Shown here piece by piece: positions 11,642 through 20,218 of a DNA stretch of 23,600 bases. The stretch's first letter is position 1. Each line of letters opens with the position of its first letter. The notes under the pieces were generated by a model. That model was not told the origin of the DNA, ran no database searches, and worked only from the letters and a program-made list of their open reading frames with translations. The position numbers and the translations under genes are program-made. The DNA comes from a virus. Location: the IMG/VR virus record IMGVR_UViG_3300002180_000063, positions 1 to 23,600 of that record; one strand, given 5' to 3'.

Positions 11642-12120
11642 TATAAGCCCTTATGACGGCGAAAAGCAAAACTATGGAGAATGCTATTAAGATTATGCCA
11701 ATGACCATTAATAGCTCCCATTGTGCCTACAATTAATTGTAGGACAGACAAAGACAGCATTATATGCTCATAATAAACCGCCTGCATATCATACAAAGAC
11801 AAGCAAACACTAATGACTAAGTTTGCCATAATAGCAGCAGATATAACCGCTAATCCTCTACCTGCTAAATATATATAGCCCATCGTAAACAAGGCTTGAA
11901 TTAACATCTTATACATAAAAAAAGGGGCCATTTCTGTGTATTCATAGAAATAAACCCCGCTTTCTGGATCAAGTAGAATCTCTTGATAGCCTGTCATCAT
12001 AAGAAACTCAATAAATAATACCGCCCCTATCCATCTATGTTTAGTGTTAAATCCTATTATAGCGATTAAACCAGATGTTATTAATAGTGGAAGTGAGAGT
12101 ATATCTATTAATTCATTCAT
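11641..12120 (-). CDS. Multi-span membrane protein, 159 aa
   Basis: About five hydrophobic segments can be drawn: LPLLITSGLIAIIGF, WIGAVLFIEFLMMTGY, FFMYKMLIQALFTMGYIYL, AVISAAIMANLVISVCLSLY and IMLSLSVLQLIVGTMGAI. The protein is not recognised. The ATG at 12120 overlaps the stop of the lysine-rich micro-gene (ATGA). Its place between endolysin and spanins suggests a role in lysis timing or membrane exclusion, but five spans is more than typical holins (one to four). Confidence 0.6.
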   Translation of the reverse strand: MNELIDILSLPLLITSGLIAIIGFNTKHRWIGAVLFIEFLMMTGYQEILLDPESGVYFYEYTEMAPFFMYKMLIQALFTMGYIYLAGRGLAVISAAIMANLVISVCLSLYDMQAVYYEHIMLSLSVLQLIVGTMGAINGHWHNLNSILHSFAFRRHKGL

Positions 12121-12170
12121 TTAGGCTTGCCTTTGCCTTTTCTCTTTTTCGGGCCTTTATTTCCTGCCAT
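12117..12170 (-). CDS. Lysine/glycine-rich micro-protein, 17 aa
   Basis: A minus-strand frame from ATG 12170 encodes MAGNKGPKKRKGKGKPK. GGAGA lies about 7 bases before the ATG, and its TGA overlaps the ATG of the next gene as ATGA, matching the local gene style. Nearly half the residues are lysine or arginine. It could be a true basic peptide or simply a translated leader that feeds ribosomes to the membrane-protein gene. Confidence 0.45.
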   Translation of the reverse strand: MAGNKGPKKRKGKGKPK

Positions 12171-12181
12171 AACTATTTCTC

Positions 12182-12610
12182 CTATGGATTAAATATGATT
12201 ATATCACCATCACGTGAATTTGTAGATATTTCGATATGTAGCCATGTTCGTGTACGCTCTGCATTTTCCATCCTTCGTATATAAGGATACTTATCCTGAT
12301 GGTTAAGAATATGGAAATAAACATACTCAGCATCATGTTCGCTAAACTTCAAATCAAAGCCAGTACCAAAGCGATGTGCTGAAAATTCAGCCCCTACCGT
12401 GCTATTAGGCGCTCTTAAACCAGAGTTTTTATAGTTACCACCTAATGACCAGTCATTAATCGTTATCGGCCCGAAATCACCCCTTAAATCCTCAAGCGTG
12501 GGCACTGTGTTAGCATTAATAAAGTCTACCGCCCTTTCACCTATAGCTGGATGCTTGTAAATGTCAGGGCTAACTAATTCCTCAAGGCTAAAATGATCTG
12601 ATAGCTTCAT
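12182..12610 (-). CDS. Endolysin, M15-family peptidase
   Basis: 142 aa. The beginning KLSDHFSLEELVSPDI is typical of M15 (D-Ala-D-Ala carboxypeptidase / L-Ala-D-Glu endopeptidase-like) phage proteins. Zinc ligands are visible in SAHRFGTGFDLKF (H79, D86) and WLHIEI (H125), with GNYKNSGLRAP carrying the usual serine and arginine upstream. It would cut peptide bridges in peptidoglycan, either as the lysis enzyme or as a virion-borne entry enzyme. There is no signal peptide, so release by a holin is expected. The gene overlaps the upstream beta-helix gene by 4 bases. Confidence 0.85.
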   Translation of the reverse strand: MKLSDHFSLEELVSPDIYKHPAIGERAVDFINANTVPTLEDLRGDFGPITINDWSLGGNYKNSGLRAPNSTVGAEFSAHRFGTGFDLKFSEHDAEYVYFHILNHQDKYPYIRRMENAERTRTWLHIEISTNSRDGDIIIFNP

Positions 12611-14400
12611 AGATTGACCGGATGGAATGGACCATGCTTAGACATTGTGCCGCCCATATCAACTCCAAAGCTAGAATACGGCTCGCCATCAGAGCCTACA
12701 AAGTAGCCTAATCCAGTGACACCAGTACCGACACATGGACTAGCTGCCTTTAACGATAAATCATAGTTAGTTTTATCTGTGAATAACGGGTCTGCATTTA
12801 AGCTATTTGCATCCTGGTTTGAGTTTGTTAGATAATCAGCCCAATTGTATTCTGTGCCGTTCCAGCTAAACGCATTTGTAACACGAGTATTATTATAACA
12901 GCCGTAATCTATAGTAACTCCACCAAGTACAGCAGCAGCCGTTACAAATATTTCTAGCGTGTGATTTTCTGTTATGCAGTTCCTAATAGTCCATCCACCG
13001 GATGCATCAATATAAATACCGTGATTACTAACTACAGTATTTTCATAATTGTCATAAAAACTGCAATTATATATTACCCCTGTTGAAGTTCCGACCATCC
13101 CACAACCCGACTTGAAATTGCCAGAAGCAACGCAACCATACATATTAAAAGTCGCTGTATCGTGTGCCGTAAACCCGTCACCAGATGCTGAAACAGTAGC
13201 ATCACCGTTTAAATTGCACGTTGTGCCATGACAATTAACAGAGCCTGTATTATTTGCGCTAACACCATCATTTAAGTTACTTGAATAGTTACCAAACCAG
13301 TCAACAACAACAGCAGCAGCAGTTTGAAATAGCCCATTTACTGCGGCGGTTGATGAAGAACAGTTATATAGAGTTGTTGAACCAACTGCTACCGCTATTC
13401 CGCTACTAGTGGCTCCAGTTGATGAGCACCTTGTTAATGTAGATGTAGTGGCAGAATCAACAATTCCCGCTCCTGTTACGGCTACATCTGTCATAGCCGC
13501 TAAAACTAACCCACTATTAAGCGTTATAGTCTCGGTGGTATTAACATTGCTAATCGTAACTGAATCACCAACACCAGAAAAAGCAGAATCCCATGTTCCT
13601 GACTTAACCTCTAAAGTACAATTAACAAGCGTTTGAATAATCCCAGTCATGCCCGATGTATTTAAAACATCAAAGGTCGCATCTGAACCACCGACTACAT
13701 CATCAATATAAAGCTGTCCATCACTATCAGTGACTGTAAGCCCTGTTGATGTAATTACGGCCTCTCTAGCATAAAGCAATCTTCCTGTTGCGCCACCCCT
13801 AGCTAGCCAATTAGTGATTGAGCAATTATTAAGCGCAACAGTACAGGTTTGTAATTCAAAAGCATTGTAAGCAAGTGAGCCAGCTACGCCAACCATTGCA
13901 ACATTGGTTAAAATACAATCGTTATTTAATGATCTAAAGCCTTTGCTTGTGGCTGCATTATTTGGCTGGTAAATAGTTAAATCTGTGTAAGTATGCCCTG
14001 CTCCTGTGGATATAGTCTCTACACATTCGCTTGTTACGGCATTTGTTGCGCTGCCTCTGATGACGCAATTATTAACATTAAGATCTGTGCCTGTGCCACT
14101 TACAAGAAGGCATCTTACGCCATCAATTAACTCAAGGTTTTGTATTGTTACATTGCTAGCTGTACCAACCGTCATGCAGTCTCTTAATTCTTCGCCATCT
14201 ATAATAGGATCTACACCAGTACCATAAGCATCATAAGTAACACCTGCATCACCGATTAATGTAGCACCGCCAAATACTTCAGCTCGATTAAAATAAACCG
14301 TATCACCAGATGTAATCCCAGCATCAGCATTAACAGCAGTTATACTTGCGTGTGTAGCGGCTGGAACAGTTACGCCAGCAGAAACATAATAAAGAGCCAT
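12607..14400 (-). CDS. Right-handed parallel beta-helix protein, probable second tail spike or depolymerase
   Basis: 597 aa. The N-terminus (MALYYVSAGVTVPAATHASI ... GITSGDTVYFNRAEVFGG) is followed by many short beta-helix turns with runs such as TNLNV-N/C-V, YNCSFYDNYENTVVSNHGIY and WTIRNCITENH. The end, SLKAASPCVGTGVTGLG with a following GVDMGG, is a common closing motif in right-handed parallel beta-helix proteins. It lacks the head-binding N-terminus of the spike at 14911, so if it is on the virion it must attach by another route, perhaps through the small protein encoded just upstream. AAGGGG precedes the ATG. Confidence 0.78.
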   Translation of the reverse strand: MALYYVSAGVTVPAATHASITAVNADAGITSGDTVYFNRAEVFGGATLIGDAGVTYDAYGTGVDPIIDGEELRDCMTVGTASNVTIQNLELIDGVRCLLVSGTGTDLNVNNCVIRGSATNAVTSECVETISTGAGHTYTDLTIYQPNNAATSKGFRSLNNDCILTNVAMVGVAGSLAYNAFELQTCTVALNNCSITNWLARGGATGRLLYAREAVITSTGLTVTDSDGQLYIDDVVGGSDATFDVLNTSGMTGIIQTLVNCTLEVKSGTWDSAFSGVGDSVTISNVNTTETITLNSGLVLAAMTDVAVTGAGIVDSATTSTLTRCSSTGATSSGIAVAVGSTTLYNCSSSTAAVNGLFQTAAAVVVDWFGNYSSNLNDGVSANNTGSVNCHGTTCNLNGDATVSASGDGFTAHDTATFNMYGCVASGNFKSGCGMVGTSTGVIYNCSFYDNYENTVVSNHGIYIDASGGWTIRNCITENHTLEIFVTAAAVLGGVTIDYGCYNNTRVTNAFSWNGTEYNWADYLTNSNQDANSLNADPLFTDKTNYDLSLKAASPCVGTGVTGLGYFVGSDGEPYSSFGVDMGGTMSKHGPFHPVNL

Positions 14401-14401
14401 G

Positions 14402-14854
14402 TTATACCCCTTGAGTAATTGAGACTAACTGAGTATCAGCAGCTACAGCAGGGCCAGCAGCAACATAAGTCGCTAAAGCTGGAACACCTAATAAGGCTAT
14501 TCCTGCGCCTGATATATCAACATTAGAGGGCATGTAATACCCTGTAGTAGCAGCACCTGCTACAATAGTTAGATTAGCCAACGCATTAGCTTCACTCGTG
14601 CCAAATACAACACGTATAGCCTCTGTAGCAGCCCCGTTATTAACAATATGTACTCGACCTGCGCCAAGTTTAACGCCTGTTGCCAAAGCAATAGCCTCAC
14701 CTGTTGCGTCCATTGTTAAATCAGGGCTATAGCTCGATGGTTTAAACCCGTCTGCCGTATGAATTGCACCACCTGAGCTTTTGTTAGGAACGCGCTCATT
14801 AGATTCTACATCTAATGAAAATCCTAGGCCGCTTGGCCCTGGTTGATCAGTCAT
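14402..14854 (-). CDS. Small virion-type protein, 150 aa, unknown
   Basis: The sequence is low in charge and rich in Ala, Gly, Thr and Val (TMDATGEAIALATGVKLGAG, AALLGVPALATYVAAGPA-like tracts), a composition typical of beta-rich phage structural proteins such as decoration or fibre-attachment proteins. Not recognised further. It is the first gene behind the predicted internal promoter at 14886-14914, with GAGGATAATATT before its ATG, and ends one base before the start of the beta-helix gene, suggesting that the two act together. Confidence 0.6.
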   Translation of the reverse strand: MTDQPGPSGLGFSLDVESNERVPNKSSGGAIHTADGFKPSSYSPDLTMDATGEAIALATGVKLGAGRVHIVNNGAATEAIRVVFGTSEANALANLTIVAGAATTGYYMPSNVDISGAGIALLGVPALATYVAAGPAVAADTQLVSITQGV

Positions 14855-14885
14855 AATATTATCCTCTTAAATTAAATCGTAAATC

Positions 14886-14914
14886 ATTATACATTGTCTT
14901 TTATTCTCTATTAA
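14886..14914 (-). promoter_or_regulatory. Predicted internal late promoter (sigma-70 type)
   Basis: On the minus strand TTAATA (-35, four of six matches, overlapping the spike gene's stop) and a perfect TATAAT (-10; ATTATA on the plus strand at 14886-14891) are separated by 17 nt. The promoter falls in one of the few gaps of the late block (56 nt) and points at the genes from 14854 down to the spanins. A bare TATAAT in AT-rich DNA can arise by chance, so this stays moderate. Confidence 0.5.
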
Positions 14915-16935
14915 CTTACCCGATAAGCAATATTTACAATAAAATCAGATGCTGCGTTAACATTTGCGTTAGTAGTTAAGCTTGCATAAATTCCGTTGTT
15001 TGTTGTTGATCTCATAACCTTGTCACCACTTACATAGCATTGCTTAGAATTGAAATCATCTATAACACAAACTTGAGTTTCTGTTCCTGCGCCAGTTGAG
15101 GCCCCGCCATGATCAACTGTTAGCGTAGCTATAGCTGTACCTGTCACAAAATTAGGGCTCAACATTTCAGCATATTCTAATGACATATTAGAGCCTGACC
15201 TGATCCCGCCATCTGCGCCACTTCTGATAATTAATTCAATTGTAGTGCTTGCGCCTGGATTTTCAATTATATACTGAGAGACAACAAGATCACCTTGCCT
15301 TACTTTATTTGTTTGGTCTTGTCCTTGGTCATCAATAACAACACCCGTACCTAGTGATCCTATCTCAATTTGGGATATTTCATTGCCACGAGCGCCTGGT
15401 TCTATTCTTATCCCGTCTGGATTATCTGAGGCTAGACCTTCTTGTCTTACATTAACAAACATATTCTTTACAGCTTTACCCTCAGATATTGTATAGGTTA
15501 CGGTGGCACCTGGATTTTGAGACCACGGCTTATCAAGCGTCAATGTATCCACTGTATTTGAAACTATGCGTCTACTCTCTCCAGGTAACCCAGACGTAAG
15601 AGTTACAGTATCATTTGTAAAATTAAGCGCATCACCTGCTACAACAGACCATGTTTTGCTTGTATCAACTAATGTTCCTGTCGTTGTGCTGGTAGATGTT
15701 CCTGAGTCAGCAAAGCTAGCTACATCATTAAGAACCATTAATGCGTCTTTAATTGATTCACCGCCGAAGTTTGAGAATAGGTTTCCTGTTCCTGCTATTA
15801 AATCAAGTCCTCTATTTAAGCTTGCAGCACGTTTAATATTGCTAAATATATTAGCATTTGGCCCGTCTGCTAAATTACCGGATGAATCAGGGCCAAGGAA
15901 TATTCCTGTTTGAGTTCTTCCAGCGTCACCAAATAAAGTAAACCCGTCAAAAGCGTTAAAATAAGGCCCGTTCCCACTTTGGCCTATTGCATAAATTAAT
16001 TTTGCACTTGCCGTTGTATAAGCTATTTCAAAATCTCTAGATACGCCATAGTTGCCATATGTGAAATCCAGAGCAATGGCTCCTGTGCTTGAGATTAGTG
16101 ATATATTAACTATTCCCCAGCGCTCTCGCTGGGTAGTAGTATCTATAATTACACCTGTACCTGTGCCCGTGTAATTAAGATTAACGCCCGTTGTTTCGCC
16201 TTCAAAAACAACATCAGACGCACCTATAGTCAATGTAGTAGCGTGATCATAAACAGCTTGCCCGTCTGCATTTGCAGGGAAAAATACTTTACCTCTTGAG
16301 ACTCTAGCTATTACAGTGGCCTCCTCTATTGCTGCGCTGTCATCAGTAGTGCCATCAGCTTTAGCGCCAAACCATTTAACATTTACGCCATCTGTTTGTG
16401 GCCTAACCCATGCGGTTGATCCATCCCCACCTGTTGGTATAAACACTGTTCCACAATATAACGAGCTTGAATCAGAGTAGGTGGCAGGAGATGCGCCAAC
16501 AGCTGCAACAAAATATCCGCCATCACTGCCTTCAACGACCAAAGACTTACCAGAGACAGGCGTTAACAATACGGCGGCTGCCTTATTTGCCACGGTGTAG
16601 CCGGTTGCAGAAGCGCTTGCATTTTGCGGATCAGCGTTTAAATTGTCAGCAAATTGTATTGCATTTGATGTATCGTTTGCATCAGCTTCAGCAGCAGTAG
16701 GAAAGCACCAAAGATCGTAATCACCATTAATAAACGGGATAAATCTTGCGCTTCCTGCTGTAATCGGGAATCCTTCTGTATCTAATTCTGCTTTTACCAA
16801 TAAAGTACCAGCAGCGGCATCTGTTGCCATGCTTAACGGGGTAACGGTGCCTTGATCATAAGCTTTCAGCCACCAGTTAGCCAAGGTTAACTTATCGTAT
16901 TGCGGTATGGTTAGTGCTATTGGTGCATATGCCAC
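14911..16935 (-). CDS. Tail spike with pectate-lyase-fold beta-helix
   Basis: 674 aa with a GTG start overlapping the previous stop (TAGTG). Residues 1-105 (YDKLTLANWWLKAYDQGTVT, ARFIPFINGDYDLWCFPTAAEA) look like a head- or tail-binding domain used by podovirus spikes. From about residue 184 comes VNVKWFGAKADGTTDDSAAI, the hallmark of Pectate_lyase_3 beta-helices, then VSRGKVFFPANADGQAVYD, and repeats through about residue 560. The C-terminal 100 residues are a separate beta-rich region. Such spikes bind and often hydrolyse host surface polysaccharide (compare P22 gp9, which lies in the same place after the ejection genes). The catalytic residues cannot be placed by eye. Confidence 0.88.
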   Translation of the reverse strand: MAYAPIALTIPQYDKLTLANWWLKAYDQGTVTPLSMATDAAAGTLLVKAELDTEGFPITAGSARFIPFINGDYDLWCFPTAAEADANDTSNAIQFADNLNADPQNASASATGYTVANKAAAVLLTPVSGKSLVVEGSDGGYFVAAVGASPATYSDSSSLYCGTVFIPTGGDGSTAWVRPQTDGVNVKWFGAKADGTTDDSAAIEEATVIARVSRGKVFFPANADGQAVYDHATTLTIGASDVVFEGETTGVNLNYTGTGTGVIIDTTTQRERWGIVNISLISSTGAIALDFTYGNYGVSRDFEIAYTTASAKLIYAIGQSGNGPYFNAFDGFTLFGDAGRTQTGIFLGPDSSGNLADGPNANIFSNIKRAASLNRGLDLIAGTGNLFSNFGGESIKDALMVLNDVASFADSGTSTSTTTGTLVDTSKTWSVVAGDALNFTNDTVTLTSGLPGESRRIVSNTVDTLTLDKPWSQNPGATVTYTISEGKAVKNMFVNVRQEGLASDNPDGIRIEPGARGNEISQIEIGSLGTGVVIDDQGQDQTNKVRQGDLVVSQYIIENPGASTTIELIIRSGADGGIRSGSNMSLEYAEMLSPNFVTGTAIATLTVDHGGASTGAGTETQVCVIDDFNSKQCYVSGDKVMRSTTNNGIYASLTTNANVNAASDFIVNIAYRVS

Positions 16936-19049
16936 TATTTCTGCTCCTGTTCTGGTCTTTCTGTTGCTTCTATATCATTTATCAACTGAGTGAACGCACG
17001 TCCAGCAGCAGGGCTTTTATGACTTAATTTTCTAATTTTCTTCATTTCGGCTTTCCATGTAGGATCATACAATGCTTTTGATAATGCTCTAACTCGTTTA
17101 TCAAACATAGCATCCTCACCAACAGAGGTTATTGTGCTAATAGGAGATCTGAATAAGTCTCTAAATGACTGAAATACGCCACCTCTTAACTCTCTTTTAA
17201 TTTCTTCTCTTGCTGCGGTCTGTGATCCACCTGGACGTCCTAAGCTAGCCCTTTTTAATGATGTTTGCAGGTATTTAAGGTTTTTCTTTGCCTCACCATC
17301 TAATGAGTTAAACAAAGCCTTATTGCTTTTTTCGTTAGGGAATAAAGCCCTAAAAAACTGACCTGGAACATTCTCAACAGAACCTTCCTCAGCTATAGAC
17401 TTAATAGAACCTAATCTTTTTTCTAACTCAATTCTTATCATCTGATCCCACGCTTCAGGGTCTATTTCTTTTATCGCTTTCTTTGCCTGAGCCGTTATTT
17501 CAGGGTTTGTTTGAGCTGGATCAAATATTTTAGCGTGTATTTGCTTTAATTGAGTATCATCTAATTCTGCAATCTTACCAATTATAGAGTCTTGCGCCTT
17601 TACGACAGGCGGAGAAGCCTCAGAAAACACGCGCCTTGCTTCTTTATATGCTGGACTGGCATCATCTATCTGATTCAATAAAATAGATTGAACATCACGA
17701 AGCTCTGCTTTTGTTGTGTTTCCTACAGATCCTTCACCAACCTTGTTTATCATTTGATCTATTTCAATTTTCGCATTATGCAGCCGCTTTAAAGACGGAT
17801 TAACACCTTTTTTTGGCTCCTTAATTAGTTTCAAAACACGCTTTAGAGAACCCGATATTTCGCCAGAATCTGGCAAATCATCTAATTTTTCAATAATATT
17901 TGATCTAATTGGTGCAAGATCAACAACAGCACCCTCTTGAAATGCCTGATTATATAAAGGTGACGCCTTCTCTGATCTAATATTTTTAGCTTTGTTTATT
18001 GACGCAATAGCCGCCGTTCTAAACTTTTCAGGCCCAGTTACAATAGATTCCGGTGGTGCTATCTGACTTAAGAAAGTTTCAACGGCATCACCGGCCGCTT
18101 TATTTTGCTTTGTTAGCCCTTGAACAGCAGATTTTGTACCAGCTGGAAGATTAGCAACAAAGGCCTGTCTTTCTAACTGTGCAGGAACAACTGTCTGTTG
18201 AGCTTGAAATATTGGTATTCCTGTTTGCTCGCTAGCTTCTTGTGCTGCTCTTACATTTCCAGCTACTTGATCTATCTCTTGCCTTGCTGCGCCAACTTTA
18301 GCGGCCTGCCTTGACCCTCTAAATGCTTGAACTGCTGGCACTACTGCTTCAGCAAGTCCGCCTGTGACAGCAGCTATAGCTGTTTCTGTAGGGTCTCTTT
18401 CTTCTCTACCCAATGCAACGCCAGTCTCTTGCAGTGCTTGTTCTGTTGCTCCTGCACCTATTGAGCCAATAGCAACTTTTTGTAAAACACTCTTACCAAA
18501 TGATGCTGCTCTAGCGGACGGAAGAAATGATAAAACTTGAGCCGCTGCTGTTGTTACGTCTTGCGCTGAGAAACCAGGGGCATTTAATACCGATCTACGC
18601 ACACCACCTTCTGGTGTTGGAACCTCGATAATTGTTGATCCATCTGGTGTTTGCTCAAAAACTGCCTCTGGAACTTGCTCTTGTATAATATCTTGTTGTG
18701 CTTTTGGATTAAATGTAGACAACATACCAAGCGCAATCTTAAATGTCTCACCCTCTGGTGTAGTTCCAAATTCAGGCAACTCACCAAGCTCTGGGGTTTC
18801 CGCTATCCTTTCTGAACCAGTGAAAAAATCACCTATTCCTGTCGGCCTATCAGCAGACTCTAAAATACCTCCTTGACCTCTTGCTGTTTCACCGGCAGTA
18901 GGTTGCTCAGAAACAAATTTTCCAGTTTTTAAATCTATAATACCTGATGGCTTTTCCTGCTCATTTATAGCAGGCTGATTAGATGCGCCCTGAGCTATGT
19001 CAGGCTGATCTTTTTCAACTGCGCCGGTATTTAGGTTTATAACAGCCAT
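16935..19049 (-). CDS. DNA ejection / internal virion protein, P22 gp16-like position
   Basis: 704 aa, largely helical. The N-terminus repeats a short pattern: MAVINLNTGAVEKDQPD and later GIIDLKTGKFVSEQP. Residues about 165-250 are Ala/Gly-rich with a possible membrane-active stretch (KVAIGSIGAGATEQALQETG). The remainder is charged helix. Size and position, third after gp7- and gp20-like genes and just before the spike, match the large ejection protein of P22-like phages (gp16, about 610 aa), which is injected into the cell and helps DNA cross the envelope. Sequence similarity itself is not obvious, so the call rests on order and composition. Start shares its A with the preceding stop (TAATG). 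Confidence 0.7.
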   Translation of the reverse strand: MAVINLNTGAVEKDQPDIAQGASNQPAINEQEKPSGIIDLKTGKFVSEQPTAGETARGQGGILESADRPTGIGDFFTGSERIAETPELGELPEFGTTPEGETFKIALGMLSTFNPKAQQDIIQEQVPEAVFEQTPDGSTIIEVPTPEGGVRRSVLNAPGFSAQDVTTAAAQVLSFLPSARAASFGKSVLQKVAIGSIGAGATEQALQETGVALGREERDPTETAIAAVTGGLAEAVVPAVQAFRGSRQAAKVGAARQEIDQVAGNVRAAQEASEQTGIPIFQAQQTVVPAQLERQAFVANLPAGTKSAVQGLTKQNKAAGDAVETFLSQIAPPESIVTGPEKFRTAAIASINKAKNIRSEKASPLYNQAFQEGAVVDLAPIRSNIIEKLDDLPDSGEISGSLKRVLKLIKEPKKGVNPSLKRLHNAKIEIDQMINKVGEGSVGNTTKAELRDVQSILLNQIDDASPAYKEARRVFSEASPPVVKAQDSIIGKIAELDDTQLKQIHAKIFDPAQTNPEITAQAKKAIKEIDPEAWDQMIRIELEKRLGSIKSIAEEGSVENVPGQFFRALFPNEKSNKALFNSLDGEAKKNLKYLQTSLKRASLGRPGGSQTAAREEIKRELRGGVFQSFRDLFRSPISTITSVGEDAMFDKRVRALSKALYDPTWKAEMKKIRKLSHKSPAAGRAFTQLINDIEATERPEQEQK

Positions 19050-20218
19050 TATCTATTCAAGCTCTTAATTGTTTCTTCAATGGTTAGTGTGTTTTGAACC
19101 GCTGTATCTTGTATATCTTGCAGAGTAAACACGCCTTTTTTAGTTCTAATAGGCTCACCAAAATTAAATCTGAATGTGTCTGGGTCACCTCCTGAGCCAA
19201 CATGCTTAGTGAATTGACTCTGCTCTCTTTGATTAAACCAATTGGCACGATCAAGGGATTTAATTCTTGCTTCATTAGCTGATTGAGAATTACCTATTGT
19301 GCCTGTTATCGCCTCAGTTACACCGAACTCAAAATCAGTTGTTGGCCCTTTAAAGTTCTGCAATTGCTGTAATGACAGTTCTTTTAGTGCTGAATCTAGC
19401 CCAGCCTCATCAGTTACATCAATACCAGGCACCAATCTACTCAAACGTAACTTTGTAGAGCCTGACAGCCCTTGACTAGCTGTTTTAGCCAGCGTCAGCG
19501 CCTTTCTGGTTGTTCTTGCAGATCGTGCTGCATTCCTATTTCTTTCAGATAATTCCTGCTTAATAGTAGATGCGCGTTTTTCTGTTAACTTGGCTCTCTC
19601 TTCAAGCGCAACAGATTCAACACCTAGCTTAGCTTTTTCTGATGGCGTAAGCTGTTTTGCTCCAGGTATTACAGTTCGTGTAAATGACTCTGTCTCAGGA
19701 GAAAATACTATGGAGCTTTGCTCTCCAGTAACTGGGTCAGTTTGCGGGGCAAATGCTCTTGCAGACGCTCCTGTTTTAGCTGGTATTATTTGAGATGCTA
19801 ATTCCACAGCCTGCTGAGAGCGAGTTAAAAGCTCGCCCGGGTTTGTTTGTGCCAACTGTATGGCTTCGTCTGTTTCATCAGTTGGAAGACCTTCGCGCTC
19901 TAAGTCAAGTTTTCTGCGCTGCAAACTTGATATTACATTAGTAATATTTCCAGCTTGTAAATCAGGGATTATCTGCTGTCCGGCAACACCAAGAGATTTA
20001 ATAATTTGCTGCTGCCTTGCATTGAATCGGGCCTCTTGAGTTGGAACACCGGCCTCGGTGGTTTGAGCCTGAGCCTCTAAGATTCTAGCCCTTAAAGGGG
20101 CATCTTTTGCTTGCTGCGCTAGCTGACTGATCCGACTAACATTCAAAAGAGCATTGGAAAAAGTCTGACCAACATCAGTCATTCTGCCTTGTAGGGCTAT
20201 TTCTGGTCTAACCGCCAT
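19049..20218 (-). CDS. DNA ejection / transfer protein, P22 gp20-like position
   Basis: 389 aa, helical and rich in Gln and Ala: SNALLNVSRISQLAQQAKDA, EARFNARQQQIIKSLGVAGQ and SSLQRRKLDLEREGLP indicate coiled-coil segments. The C-terminus FTLQDIQDTAVQNTLTIEET is amphipathic. It sits between the gp7-like and the gp16-like genes, as gp20 does in P22 (471 aa). Such proteins are packed in the capsid and ejected ahead of the DNA to form a channel. It overlaps its upstream neighbour by 11 bases. Confidence 0.7.
   Translation of the reverse strand: MAVRPEIALQGRMTDVGQTFSNALLNVSRISQLAQQAKDAPLRARILEAQAQTTEAGVPTQEARFNARQQQIIKSLGVAGQQIIPDLQAGNITNVISSLQRRKLDLEREGLPTDETDEAIQLAQTNPGELLTRSQQAVELASQIIPAKTGASARAFAPQTDPVTGEQSSIVFSPETESFTRTVIPGAKQLTPSEKAKLGVESVALEERAKLTEKRASTIKQELSERNRNAARSARTTRKALTLAKTASQGLSGSTKLRLSRLVPGIDVTDEAGLDSALKELSLQQLQNFKGPTTDFEFGVTEAITGTIGNSQSANEARIKSLDRANWFNQREQSQFTKHVGSGGDPDTFRFNFGEPIRTKKGVFTLQDIQDTAVQNTLTIEETIKSLNR

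Noticed and set aside
15566-15913. Plus-strand frames inside the spike, beta-helix and virion protein genes (also 13409-13636, 14006-14227, 16467-16700, 19590-19793, 21724-21984, 22273-22479)
   Set aside because: All are antisense shadows with biased Ser/Pro/Val or Gln/Arg composition and no start signals.
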